NCBI GenBank assembly: GCA_905182985.1 | Contig: CAJJDN010000083.1 | Location: 149,765-213,764 of the forward strand | Direction of reading: 5' to 3' | Origin: Paramecium sonneborni | Lineage: Eukaryota > Ciliophora > Oligohymenophorea > Peniculida > Parameciidae | Length of the DNA stretch: 64,000 nucleotides | Shown here: positions 25,508 through 37,469 of the stretch, one piece after another | Numbering within the stretch: the stretch's first letter is position 1 | How the letters are laid out: each line of letters opens with the position of its first letter | The notes under the pieces: model-generated | The model's database searches: none | What the model was told of the DNA's origin: nothing | Seen by the model: only the letters and a program-made list of their open reading frames with translations | Made by a program: the position numbers and the translations under genes

Positions 25508-26440
25508 ATGAAATCGAAAAAAAGAGAAAAATCTTTAATAAAAGAACTTGATGCAATAAGATCGTTAAAAAATGAAAGTATAGATTTGAAAGAGTTGGAA
25601 GATAAAATGGTTAAATTAATTGAGAAAGCAGCCCAACATTATTAAGATTAATTAGATAATAATATGGCTCAATTTTATTTTGAATATGGAAGCATTTTAG
25701 TTTAAATATTAGAATAATCTCAAGATTCTGTTGAAAATTCATTAAATTGTGTAGAGATTTCTAGAAATGATAGAGAATTAAAAAATACATAATTGGCTTT
25801 TGAGAATTTAGAAGCAGCAAAGACAATCATACGTAATAGACTTGATAAGCAAAATATTGAGATGTATAAATTGTAGGAATAGTTGCAATGTAAGATATTA
25901 TAGATTATCATAGAAATTAGATAAAAAATAAATGAAACAGAATTAGAAATGAGTTTAATATTAATAAGAATAGGAGATCTTTAAACTTGGAGAGAAGATT
26001 ATAAGGATGGATTATTAAATTTTTATGCAGCATTAGAAATTTTAAAAAATTCATATAATTATAAAGAACTTAGTGCAGTTCATTTTAAAATAGGAAATGC
26101 AATTTTATTATAAAATGAAAATGGATGCGAGAAATTAAGTTTGAATCATTTAGAGTAATCTTTTAGAAATTGTTACTTATAACTTTATAAGAAAGAATGT
26201 GATTTTGATTTAAGTGAAAAGAATTTAACAAAAATTGTAATTGATAATGATTTACTAAAAATGTTAATAGAAAAAATGGAAGATACTTATATTTAGTTAA
26301 ATGAAATTAATGCATGTTAGAAAGAGATTGAAAAATGGAAAAGTTCAGAACCAATTTTGTAACAGGAAATATAATATTTAGGTAAGATTAGTAGATAATC
26401 TAATCAAATAAATGGTATAAAAATTAAAAGAAAAATTTGA
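25508..26440 (+). CDS. NASP/SHNi-TPR-like protein (candidate histone H3-H4 chaperone)
   Basis: 310 aa in one exon. It is a helical-repeat protein whose order resembles NASP/Sim3/Hif1: an early TPR ('MAQFYFEYGSILVQILEQS'), an interrupted acidic/linker part, 'LAFENLEAAKTIIRN', then 'LILIRIGDLQTWREDYKDGL' and 'NFYAALEILKNSYNYKELSA' and 'HFKIGNAILLQNENGCEKL'. In this family TPRs surround a histone-binding surface and escort H3 before chromatin assembly. The usual long acidic insert is short here. A generic TPR protein is the alternative. Confidence 0.65.
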
Positions 26441-26479
26441 GTATAATATTCTGTTTTTCATTTTTAATAATTTAATATA

Positions 26480-27234
26480 ATGAATCGAGATAGTCTTGAA
26501 AAAATTTGTAATTAAGCCACAAAGTTTTGGAAATAATAATTCATTCCGTCACCTAAATAAGATTAAGACATTTCAACTAATGTTGGATCAAATATCTTAG
26601 AATAAGAATCTATTTTTGAATTATCTGCCAAAAAAACAGAATAATATCTGTTTTTTGATATTGAAAGATAAAACTAAAAAAATGAAAAAATTGAGTAAAT
26701 ATTTTCAGAAGACCTCATTAAACAATAATAGTAATTTGAATAAGAAAACAATTATGATGCAGAAATAAGTTGTTCATAGTGTTCAGATTGCTCGAACAAA
26801 AGAAGAGATAAAAAAAAATAAAAACCAAGATCTTTTAGATCGAGTAAATATATCAAGTATATCTAAGCAAAATAACGGTTTACAATATCTGAAGAAGCTT
26901 TTATTATAGAATAGTCAAGAAAAGGAACTAGTTTTACAGATATTGCATCACAAATTCCAGGTTCTACTGTTAATCAAGTCAAACATCATCTATTGAAAAA
27001 ACTTAAAATCTGTAGTAAAAATACTAATCTTTAAGGAGATAGTATTGCTGAAATAATCTTAAAAATTTAATAATTATAACAGTATATCACTATTAATATT
27101 TTAGAAATGAGAATATAGATAATGCTGTTAAAATTTAAGAACTCAGATAACATATATCTTCAATAGAAAATCATTTGCATCAAACTAAGTAAATGATTCT
27201 ATATAAGTATATGATATTATTTCAATAATAATGA
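26480..27234 (+). CDS. Myb/SANT-like DNA-binding protein
   Basis: 243 aa after one 23-nt intron (GTATAT...TTTAG near 27082). An N-terminal acidic, Gln-rich half is followed by a Cys-Ser cluster ('ISCSQCSDCSNKRR'), a basic stretch, then a single Myb-like helix-turn-helix at about residues 135-175 ('FTISEEAFIIEQSRKGTSF' then 'TDIASQIPGSTVNQVKHHLL'). The pattern E-E...I-A...P.S/R-T..Q-V..H matches SANT repeats. A short coiled-coil ends the protein. It could be a transcription regulator; a second Myb protein lies near 53 kb but is not closely alike. Confidence 0.55.
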
Positions 27235-27451
27235 TAATGAGTAGATATCTTTCATATTTTAATCATTTAGCCAATAAAAAAAACAGACGACTATTTATAT
27301 TATTAAATATCTATATCTAAGAATGCAATAATCTTTTTGTTAATTTAGAAAGAGAACATTAATTACAAATCTAAAAATATAAATATCAAAAACAAAACGT
27401 TATTAGATATATATTAATATTATAATAATGCTTAAAATAGTAAATACAATA

Positions 27452-30400
27452 TCAGAAGAATTCTAAATAGACTCTTTTTGTAAAATCATTAGTTCTAAGT
27501 TTTGAAAAAAAATCTTTAATTTCTGTTTCGTTAGTAAAGAATTTACTTTCTGATGAGACTTAAGATAATTATTTGAGATAAAGCATATTCATATTTTAGT
27601 TTGCAATATTAAAAACTAATAAATGAACATTCTTCTTTTCTATTAAGCTTTTTAATCTATCTATAGACATTTGATTATAATTATGTACTCCTTCACTAAA
27701 GATACAAACATATCTAATAGTATGTTCATCAATTTCTTCATGAATATTATCAATATCAATTTTATATTAATCCTATTATGGAATATTTTAAAGTCATACC
27801 ATATTTTAATCAATACTGACATTATCAAATTATTGTTCTTCATATTATTTTAGAGCTTAACTGAATCCACCAGAAAAGGTTTTTCCTACTCTTGGAGAAC
27901 TAGTTTTACATCTAAATTCTAAATCAGAGCATCTAAACTCTTCTTATTCTATTTGCTATTTAATTTAATTAGATTTTAAATGTAAAGATAATTGTTTACT
28001 TTATTCTGGTTTATCTTTCTCAAAAAGTGATGCAATTGTAATTTCTAAGGCTTGAAAGATGTTTCCTTAACCTCCAGGTTTAATCAATACTTTTTCTATT
28101 GTTGATTCTAATAGCTTTTTATAAGTTCCTTTTAATTATAAAGGAAATATCTCATGTAATGATTCATTAAAAGCATATAATCCTACAAATGAGTCATCAT
28201 TTAATGATTATACAACATTATGACACATATGATGAGATAATGTAAATTATTCATTAGTCATTTCAGATGAATAATCAAGTAGAAATATCAATTCAAGTCT
28301 TTTTAATTAATTTTATTGTGAAAATTTTATCAAACAATTATGATCTACATTGCATCTTTTAAATATTTTTGTTAATGTCTTTAAAACAAATTTTTAAAAT
28401 CCAGGATCATAATGTCCTTCTGCTTTTAAAATAGATATAAATTTATAACAAGCTTCAACATATTCCCCATTTATCATTAATAATGATGCCTATATATATA
28501 ATAAATATTATTACTTCTAATCCTGTTAATTTTTCTCTCACAATCTCTAAAGGAATTTCACGAAAAATATCTACAAATTCAGAAATATCAAGTTATTTTA
28601 TTTCATTTTTATTTGCTTATAAAATTCTAAATTTTGTTTCTGCTTCTTCTAATTCTAATTTGGCTTTTTCAAGCATTCCAGCTCTAGCAAAACAAAATGC
28701 TTTTTTTGTTATAATATTTATTTTCATATATTAAATAGAAAATGAATCAGGTAGAGTTTATAGTTCATCCATAATATCATTAAATTATTTAACACTTTCA
28801 TTTAAAAAAGTTGATTATGACTTTGTCATACTATAATTATATAGTATACATGCTAATTAATATTTTCGAAAAATAATTTTATGTTCAATAATTATTTATT
28901 ATTTTGAATTTCCCTCATTATTATTTTAAACTTTTACAATAGGACTAGATTTTTTTGGACTTCCTAAATTATCTATTCTCTCACTTTATAAATCAGAATT
29001 TTCTTCTCTTATTGGATTCTTTTCTTCTTATTATGGATTTCTTAACCAATTAGTTGTTTATCTAGGTGTTGATTGCCTTTATAAATGTACTTCTGATTCT
29101 ATTGAACTTTTTAATTAAGAAGTTTCATTTTGATATTTTATTCTTTAAGTAGTTTACCTTCGAACAAGGCCATTTTGAGAATTTTATATCACTTTTGTCT
29201 TACTTTCTAAATTTTTAATAACATCTTTCATTTATTTTTCTTCCTATCTTTAGAATTTTTACAAAACATTATTTTTTAATCTAAGATACAATTTAACAAT
29301 TTATTAATCATCTTAGAGTTGAGCTGCTTAATTTGCATATTATTCCATTTCTTTAAGACTTTGTAAATCTTAATTTGCTATGAGAACAGATTCTTCTTAT
29401 TCATTCATAGCTTCAAGATATCTTTGATTTCTCATATGAATTTTAGCAATATTATTTGCACAGATTCCAACAGCAGCATTATTATTTTATTTTTTATAGA
29501 ATCTTTTAGACATACTTAAAATAATTAAAGCTTCAGCTTCATCCATATCTTTAGATCCTTATAATAGTTTATTATTTTAATATTTAATACTATTTAAATA
29601 ATTGATAATGACTTCATAAGACTTAGTGATTTCTTTATTGTTAAAGAAATCTTTATAACCATCTAAATTAAAATCTTAGGCTTCAAGATATTTCATATCT
29701 ACTCTTAAAAGATTAATTAATTCATTAATAGGAGCTTCAAGTGAAAGTGCAATAACAACACCTTTTCTCCAAAGATAAAATATAAGAACTACATGTAAAG
29801 CACAAGCAATAATGATTTCATTAATTAATACTTGAGTAGCTTCTAAATTTTGACCTGCCAATTATAAATAATATGATAATGACATTGATTATAGATAAAT
29901 CATGGAACAATTAGTAATTAATTCTTTTGTTAAATTAATATTAGGATAATTAGGATGAACAAAATAGTATGATGAAAAAAACACAATACGTTCCTCACCC
30001 ATTCCATCATATAGAATTCTCCATTATCTAGATTCTATAGGAACTGTAACTAATGTATATATTTCATTTATAAAATCGTTTGTTTGATTAGGCCAAAGTT
30101 AAAAGGCATCCTCAAGAGTACTATTTACAAGTTATCCATTTAAAATTATATTAATATTTCCATTTGTAAGAAATGAATATATTATTGGACTACTTGTATT
30201 TAATATAGCAAGTTCTCTATTCTTCTCAACATATAATTCACATTCATAATCTTCCTTTCCTGCTCTCATTCTCCAAACTTCATATTTCAAATCTAATTTT
30301 GGATAAGCTATTTTTGATGATAATTTGTTTATCTAATCCAAACAATCATTATATGCTTTACAATTAGATACTGAATCTTCATACCAATTCTCTAAAGTAT

Positions 30401-30907
30401 CAACATTAATACCCTAAAATGAAAATCCTATACCATTTTGACATAAAAAATGAAAATGATCAAATACACCATTTTCTGCATATATTTCAATCAATTTTGA
30501 TAAAGGAGAGTAATATTTTAATAGTTTATATTAATCTGGATAATCACTTTGTAAACTTTTCAAACTTGTAATATTTTTAAAATGCCAATCTATTTCACTT
30601 AAACTTTCATCATCTAATTATTAATAATCTCCTATGTAATTTATTATATTTGAAATAGCATAAAATGAATTTATATTCGGTCTATTGGATCTTCCATAAT
30701 AATATCTAGCAAATCTTATTTTACTCTAATCTAAAATTATTGACTTTTTACCAAAGAAGTTTCATTATAAATCCCTTGAGATAGTTTTTCACTCTCTATT
30801 TTATATTCTTCATCAAAATATTATCCTAATAACAAAACTAGACTAAATAAAAAATAGTAAAGTGATAAAAACACTATCATCAACATTATCTTAATCCTCA
30901 ATTACAT
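27452..30907 (-). CDS. Membrane protein with extracellular sensor region, TPR-like helices and vWA domain
   Basis: About 1,120-1,130 aa with at least two introns (26 nt near 30,752; 27 nt near 27,779). The N-terminus is a signal anchor ('MLMIVFLSLYYFLFSLVLLL'). An extracellular region of about 350 residues follows, then a TM helix ('INEIIIACALHVVLIFYLW'), a helical region with TPR-like repeats ('NNAAVGICANNIAKIHMRNQ'), and a C-terminal von Willebrand A fold ('RLELIFLLDYSSEMTNEQ', 'DSFVGLYAFNESL', 'HTIRYVCIFSEGV'). The metal site is D-Y-S-S-E rather than the usual D-x-S-x-S, so metal binding may be weakened. Role unknown; surface sensing or adhesion is an inference. Confidence 0.75.
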
Positions 30908-30973
30908 TAAATTTTTATATTAATATATATATTATAATGATACTTAATTTTTGAATGATTATAATTTCATTCC

Positions 30974-31212
30974 TCAATAATCATATTTTTATTATTAGGA
31001 CTCTTATAGTTTTATAATGCTATCAGTTATAGCTTTAAACTCGGAACTCATCTAAAATATTATTTCATTATTCTTACAGTCTCTAATAATTGAGTTAATT
31101 CTTCAAATTATTTTTTTATTCTCTTTACATTCTCATCATTCAAATCAGGTTCTTCTATCAAACGTTATTTAGGCAATTCTCTATTTCTTTAAGTTCCTCC
31201 ACAAATCCCCAT
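30974..31212 (-). CDS. Small protein with possible N-myristoylation signal
   Basis: 70 aa after one 26-nt intron (GTAAGA...TTTTAG). It begins Met-Gly-Ile-Cys-Gly-Gly-Thr, so Gly2 and Cys4 could be myristoylated and palmitoylated; the rest is helical and charged ('LNDENVKRIKKQFEELTQLL'). It lies between the vWA gene start (30907) and the carboxypeptidase stop (31248). No family is recognised. Gene status rests on the intron that restores the frame and the good spacing. Confidence 0.5.
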
Positions 31213-31247
31213 TATAATAATGTAAAATAAAAATTATTAAATATAAT

Positions 31248-32934
31248 TCACAACTTAGCTTCATTTTAAATTGTAAACATTTCTATAACCTCTTCCTCCT
31301 ATTTCTTTGAACAATATTTATAAAGCAATATTGTCAAAACAAAACTTAACATTATGAAAATAGCTAGTAACCACCAAATATATGGTTTTTTATTATTTGT
31401 ATTTGTTTATGTTTCAATTTCTTAATTTGAAGTCTCCAGGGCTTCTGATGTATCAAAAAATGAGACTTGTTAATTGTCAAATATTGTATTAATATCTGTA
31501 TTAAGTTCACTTATATTAATTCTGAAAATAATTTTATTGGTATTTTGAATTAAGTATTAATCATATGAATATTCATATGTTGAATTAATTCTACTTTATA
31601 CATAATATGATTGAGGAGGGATTTTAGGATCTGGATTTTTTTAAGTTTTGAAAATTTCTACATCACATTGATAACTAATTTCAAAAAAATCATTTTTAGA
31701 AATATTTTTAAGTGGGTAGCCTTTATTATCCTGGTTCCAAATTCCTGTAGTATTTTATGCTTTTAAAACACTAGTTTTATCACTTTTTACGATTGTTAAT
31801 TAGGTAACTGAATAGCAACCACCAAAATTTAAAATCAATTCTCTTTCTCCATCCCATTTCAAAATTAAATAAGGTTTAACTAAATCAATTAATGATAGGG
31901 AAGCCATAATATTTCTATTAATGTTACCATAACCTTATTTATATTAATTTAATAATTTTGAATCATAGAAATACAAAGGAGGCCAATTTTCTAGTAATTG
32001 ATTGGTAATTTCAATAGTTCCAAGTGTAGAATCACGAGGTTATTTATCTAATCCAGCTTCAATAAGATATGTAATTGCTCTTGCATTAGAAGATGGTTTA
32101 ACATATTCATCAGATTTTCTGTTACCACAATTATTAGTTTTATCCCATGCAGCTGCATATGCCCAATCTTCATATCCTCCATTTACTGCATAAACTTAAT
32201 CAGTCATTCTACCTATTTAATAAAGTTGAATTTGTAAATGAGTATTTTCAAAAGAAATATCTTTCATAATTTTAGCAATCATTTCCATAGCTTTATCATC
32301 TGGGGATTCAGTAGCTAATCTATTTTATAAATGATTTTTAGTTCCCCATGAATAAGAAATACTCTTATATAATAAGAAAGAATTTTACATTATCACCACC
32401 ATGAAAAGTTATTCCCAATTAAATAATATATTTGTTATAAACTTAAGCCAAAGCTCTAGCAGCATTTGTTTAAAAACAAATACTAGAGGGATTATCAACA
32501 TTAAAATCTCGATTTGCATCTTTTCCCATTTCCTCTCTTACTTTATGATAATATCCATATGGATTTACCATAGGATAAAGTATTATTCTTCTATTATTTA
32601 AAAATTCTAATTTTTATTCACTTGTAAGATATTTAGCTAATTCTGTTACTACATTTTATCCTATAACTTCATCTCCATGAAATCCTGCAGCTATTAATAC
32701 AGTTGGTAAATCATTTGCTTTTGGATTCTAAGCAAATTCTGCATAAAAAAATTAGCATTCTTCATCACCACAGTCTAAATATCTTAAATTTTCTAAATTT
32801 TCTATTGGATAATAAAGTTAGAAGACATCCGAATGTTCTTTTTCAAGTTTTTTAAATGTATCAATGATTTCTTGATATGTGTAATATTAATATGCAGATA
32901 TCACAGAGAAGAGTGTTATTAATAAACTTTTCAT
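31248..32934 (-). CDS. Zinc metallocarboxypeptidase (M14), membrane anchored
   Basis: 553 aa after one 25-nt intron that splits 'GGDN' from 'SISYSWGTKNH'. A signal peptide ('MKSLLITLFSVISAYQ') precedes an M14 domain: zinc ligands in 'AAGFHGDEVIG' (about residue 85), 'YPMVNPYGYY', 'NRDFNVDNP', the third ligand in 'GITFHGG' (about 180) and the catalytic Glu in 'ITYLIEAGLDK' (about 283). After a beta-rich region of about 200 residues there is one TM helix ('WWLLAIFIMLSFVLTILLYKY') and a short cytosolic tail. So it should be a surface or secretory-pathway exopeptidase that trims C-terminal residues, like the carboxypeptidase D/E/M branch in architecture. All expected active-site residues appear present. 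Confidence 0.9.
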
Positions 32935-33139
32935 TTTATTTAAAAATAATATTATTTATGAATTCTATCTGAATAAATTAAAAAAATAAATAATAAATTA
33001 ATATATCTCACATCAAAAAACTCATAGAATATAATCTACTTAAGTATCATATATAGTAATAAAACAGAAAATATATTTAGAAATAAATGTTTGCCTAAAT
33101 TATCTCTAAATTAATTTATATAATATAAATATAAAATTA

Positions 33140-33827
33140 ATGATAGAAGAAGAATAAAGACCTAAAGAGAAAGCTTCTATAAAAAAAATACAAAGTCTTT
33201 TAAAAATTTTCCAAACAGGTTGTTTATATCTGAATCGACAAAAGTAATTGATGATAAGCATATTGGGAATAATTTGAAGCAAAATATCGAACAGATACTT
33301 TACGAAATATAATATTATCTTATAAAGTATAAATGAAATAATCGTTTATTAGAGTGATGATAATTAAGATAAATTGCTTATAAAATTAAATAAGTAGCTC
33401 TTACTATGGATGATGCAAAAAAACTATTTTTGAATCTAAAAATCTTGAAATTAAGAGACTTATTATGGTTTTCCCTACTTATACATCTGCTACTAAAATA
33501 TAAGTTGAAAATAAGAAAGCAAGATTATTTAAAGATTAAATTAATTCAATTTAAAGTTATTCTTTTGAGAAGATGATTTAGTTTATGATGTTATAAAACA
33601 TGAATTAGTAGCTTAACATATAATATTAAATGAAAAAGAAAAAGAAATAATATTAATCTTTAGTTATTATAAAGACTATATATGGTTTAGTAGATAATTA
33701 ATTACCTAGAATTTTAAAAAGTGTTCCAATTGTAAAGTTTTTGAGACTTTCTAATGGAGTTGTTGTAAAAATCGTAAGAAAAAGTGAAACAGCTGGATTG
33801 TATGTTACCTATAGAATAGCTGTATGA
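33140..33827 (+). pseudogene. RPB5-like (RNA polymerase subunit RPABC1) pseudogene
   Basis: The C-terminal 50 codons are a near-perfect RPB5 assembly domain: 'NQLPRILKSVPIVKFLRL' followed by 'VVVKIVRKSETAGLYVTYRI' and TGA. Upstream, RPB5-like blocks exist but lie in shifting frames: an N-terminal helix, 'FEAKYRTDTLRNIILSYK', 'LTMDDAKKLF', 'EIKRLIMVFPTYTSATKIQV', 'DDLVYDVIKHELVAQHIILN'. One join fits a 26-nt intron, but at least four others lack GT...AG pairs and need 1-2-nt indels, including one in a T run near 33,432. This reads as a recently disabled extra copy; an intact gene should exist elsewhere. Sequencing error is less likely since neighbours read cleanly. Confidence 0.75.
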
Positions 33828-33876
33828 TTTAAATTAGCAAATATATGTGTATGTAAATTAGTTTTAAAGTTTTAAT

Positions 33877-34296
33877 TCATTTTAATACCATATGTACAAA
33901 TTTACAAGATTCAGTACTAAATTTCACATGCTTGGTATTTATTTTTTCATCAGAACTTGAACTATGAAATGAATCTCTATTCTTTAAAATTCCTTTTCTC
34001 TCTATAGATTCTTTTGATATATTCAACTAACTTGTATTTTTATTTATAGAGGCATCTCTTTAATGACAAAATTTTGATTCTTTTTAAACTGTTTTTAAAT
34101 CACGTTATTTTAGTCTTAGAGCTGAACCAATCTGTTAATCCAGTGGAGGATCTAATTAAATTATTTAACTTGGAGGAGTTTATGTTGCTTTTTCAATATC
34201 TGCTTTAGTTTTTATATCCAATATACTTAGCCTTTCATAATTTTGATATAATGAAACAAAATTTGATTAAATTTCTAAGTCTAAGTCACTTAACAT
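33877..34296 (-). CDS. Candidate PP1-binding regulatory protein (SILK + RVxF motifs)
   Basis: 139 aa, one exon, mostly disordered in composition (Ser, Lys, Gln). At about residues 100-126 it carries a 'KGILKN' motif, as at the start of protein phosphatase inhibitor 2, then, about 20 residues later, 'KHVKFST', which fits the [K/R]-x-[V/I]-x-F docking motif for PP1. SILK followed by RVxF with this spacing is typical of several PP1 regulators. The N-terminal part contains 'TPPSQIIQLDPPLD'. The assignment rests on two short motifs and needs testing; overall homology to inhibitor 2 is not visible. Confidence 0.55.
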
Positions 34297-34484
34297 TAAA
34301 TTAAAGATAATATAGTAATCTAAAAAAAGAGTTTTTAGAAGAGTAAATTAAATAATTCAAGATAGAATTGAATAATCTATAGCATTTAATTTATTGTCAT
34401 AATTAAGATTTGAATGAATTCTTTAATGTCAAAAAATGAATAAATAAAATAATGTTGAATAATATATTTATTTATGTATGTTTT

Positions 34485-36052
34485 TCATGAAAACCATCTT
34501 TATTAAATTTCTAAAAATGATTTAGGTTGAATCTAGTAATCAAAATGGGTACAAATAATAAGTACCATACATATTGAAATTCCAACAAAAATGAGAGTCA
34601 ATCCAACTTTTTTATTATAGAAGCTTGTCTATATTAGAAAATATTATACCAATATGATACTCCTACAGTAATCAACCAAAATACACTTGCAAAGATAAAC
34701 CCTACAATTGCACCCAAATAAGGTCCAATATCTAATTATCCAAACATTGGAAATAAAGATAAAACCTAATTTATATAAATTTATTTTACCTAATAAATAG
34801 GTAGAAAGAACATCCAAATTCCTATAAACATTAAAAAAAATGCTAAAATTCTAATCTTATTTAAATCACTCTATTTAAATGTTAATTTAGATTCAAAAAT
34901 ATCTTCCAATGATATTAGACCTTCTTCAACATAATCTATATTCTATTCATCCTATGACCATTCATTCCATACAATCCATTAATAAACTTTCTAACACACT
35001 AATTCTTAACAACCCTTAATAAATGATTTTAATACTTATTTAGTTGAACTTGTACTACATCCCTAAGTAGATTCAAGAATTGGAATATGTATCTCTATTG
35101 GATTTAATTATATTCCAAATGATTTACATACAACAGTAAGCAATTATGAGGGAATATACCAATATGATATTCTTAAAGTTGTATTTCCAGTTATGTATAT
35201 ATTGTTTTAATCTATTTAATATTCAGGATATTGATAAGGATTTAGTTTAAGTTTTTACCAATTTGTTAATTTTTCAATTTAATTATCATTTAATTGATAA
35301 CCTAATAAAAAACATTAACTATTTTAAATTTGTGATTTCCATTGTGATAATTGTATTTCATTATCTTCATCATCATACCATTATATATCACTTTCTCTTT
35401 CTATCCATTTTCTATCTCCTTAATTATTTATTAACAATTCTTCTACTTTTCTATAAAATCTAATTGCATTTTCAACTTTTATTCCTGTTAAAATATCAAT
35501 CAAATGTTCTTCATTTATTAATGTTGATCCTTACAATATTATTAATGAATTATCATTTTTTAATTCAACTACATCTTTTAATATCATATGATGTTTATAT
35601 TTTCTTGCTTCAGAATTTAAGAGTAATGGAAATGCTATAAAAACTGTTAATGCACCTAAAAAAAATTCAGTTTATGCTAGCCATTCAGGTTCATCAGTTA
35701 CAATTTATTCTATTTTTGGTCTTTGATGTTATTCAAATACTTTTGTATCACTAATTGGTGATTATAGTTCAGCATAATCAGGTATTTCATTTTCTGCTTC
35801 ACTCATTAAAAGAAGCATTTATTCATTTGTTCCATCACCTATTGTCTCTGCCATTGCTAACATTTATTCAATCAATGGATTCTATTCAAACAATAACACA
35901 CCTGCTTAAAATATTAATTCCTATTAATATAAATCATCATTTATAAACGCATCTTCCAATATATCATTTCCTTAAAAATAGTCCTCTATTGTGGCCTTTA
36001 AAATATCCTCACTTTGTCCTATCCATAAAATGAATAATAAAAAACGGAACAT
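34485..36052 (-). CDS. TMEM43-like multi-pass membrane protein
   Basis: 503 aa after two introns (24 nt at 34766-34789; 32 nt near the C-terminus). A signal/anchor ('MFRFLLFILWIGQ') is followed by an acidic segment, a TM helix ('TEFFLGALTVFIAFPLLL'), a long luminal domain ('RISYWYIPSQLLTVVCKSFG' and similar) and three C-terminal helices ('ILAFFLMFIGIWMFFLPIY', 'IGPYLGAIVGFIFASVFWLI', 'VGLTLIFVGISICMVLIICT'). The order fits the TMEM43 (LUMA) family of ER/inner nuclear membrane proteins. The 32-nt intron must be removed to reach the last helix; otherwise the frame ends early at 34598. The extended acidic N-terminal region is unlike animal TMEM43. Confidence 0.7.
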
Positions 36053-36252
36053 ATATAAAATTTTATATTATCATACCAATAATATTAAAAACTAGATAAC
36101 CTTATTATTCTTGATTTTTACTTGCCTCTTATATTTTAATGAACTACGAATATTTTTGGCCTTAATATAAAGTTAAACCCCTTATATAAGGAGGATGTGT
36201 TTCAAGTTAAAACGAATAATTTCAAAAATTCAAAATCAATGTCATTAATCCC

Positions 36253-36781
36253 ATGTTGGATTCTATAACATCAATCAATTCTGATATAGATGAACCATTA
36301 AAATTAATTCTATTATAGGCAGGCTTATCATAATAAGATCTTAAAAATCCAGCTTTTAATCCCTTGTTTCGTTATCTCTCTTAAGAACCATTAAAAAATA
36401 CAACTAAATTAATTGCCAATAAATAATTAAGAAAGACATAAGCTTAAGCACCAAGTAGGCATTCTACAATCATGCCAAAGAAATCTATAATTATATCACA
36501 ATTCAATTTTTAAATTTGTATGTATATGATCTTTATAATATTTATTAGATAATTAGAATGCTTAAAATAAGCCACCACCTAAATTATTAAATAGATTCCC
36601 TGCACTTGATCTCATTGAATAAATTTAAACACTCAATTCAAAATAAATTTAATAATAATAAGGTTTAGAGGATGATGTTGAACCTAAATTTGCTCTGAAT
36701 AATGTAACTAATCAAAGAAATCTGGATTATAGTTTTTCAAGTCAATCTGATGAATCTGATTCTGATAGATTGGATTCATGA
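36253..36781 (+). CDS. Low-complexity Gln/Asn/Ser protein, unknown function
   Basis: 165 aa after one 31-nt intron (GTATGTATATG...TTATTAG near 36510). It opens 'MLDSITSINSDIDEPLKLIL', has a Lys-rich middle, a 'KPPPKLLNRFPALDLIEQIQ' segment, a Gln run and an acidic Ser/Asp end ('SQSDESDSDRLDS'). An overlapping ATG ten bases earlier opens a different frame of poor composition, which I reject. No domain is recognised. Confidence 0.6.
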
Positions 36782-37469
36782 ATTATCAACTTTTATTAAC
36801 GATATATCAAATTTTATTTTTAAATCTATAAATGTATTTTCTGATTATAAAATTCTATGATGAATCAAGAATACTATTATTTATCAGAATAAATTTAATG
36901 TCTGATTAATGGATGGTAAATCATACATAAAAGGTATGTTTTACCTCATTTTAATCATTGTTAAATATTTTAATTTAATTTATTAAAATAATGAAAAAGA
37001 AAATCACTTAAAAATTAATAAAATGAGCCCTAAATCCATAAATCCTATATCAACTTAATATATAAAATATATTTTACTTTTATGAAATATTATTTTGTTT
37101 ATTAAATAAAATGCCTTTAATATTATGAATATATGGCAATAATTAAATTTATGAAATACTATAATTCATTCTAAAGAAAAGAGAATAATTTTGTTCAAAT
37201 AGATTCATTATATGATAATTCGATAAAATCAATTAATGAATTCAAAAATTTTCTGCTGATTATAAATGCTTATTTAATGATACTGCAATATTAAAAGTTA
37301 ATGTAAAAATTGAGTAAAAGTATATTAAGTTTTGTTATATACATTTATACATAGTGAGTACTAAAATACATTAAAAAATGAAGAATCTAATTTTAAATGT
37401 AAGTAATCTTTTATGTTTATAATAATTATTTTATTTATATGAGAATGAATTGACGTATTTATTAATAAA
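36782..37469. other. AT-rich intergenic stretch
   Basis: Nothing of gene quality on either strand; it should hold the 3' flank of the small gene and the promoter of the carrier gene. Confidence 0.45.

Noticed and set aside
32002..32193. Plus-strand open frame of 63 codons with normal-looking composition
   Set aside because: It is the antisense of the M14 carboxypeptidase catalytic region, which is strongly supported on the minus strand.
34598..34600. TGA as the end of the TMEM43-like gene
   Set aside because: Removing a 32-nt GT...AG intron bypasses it and reveals a fourth TM helix; the shorter model loses a conserved feature of the family.
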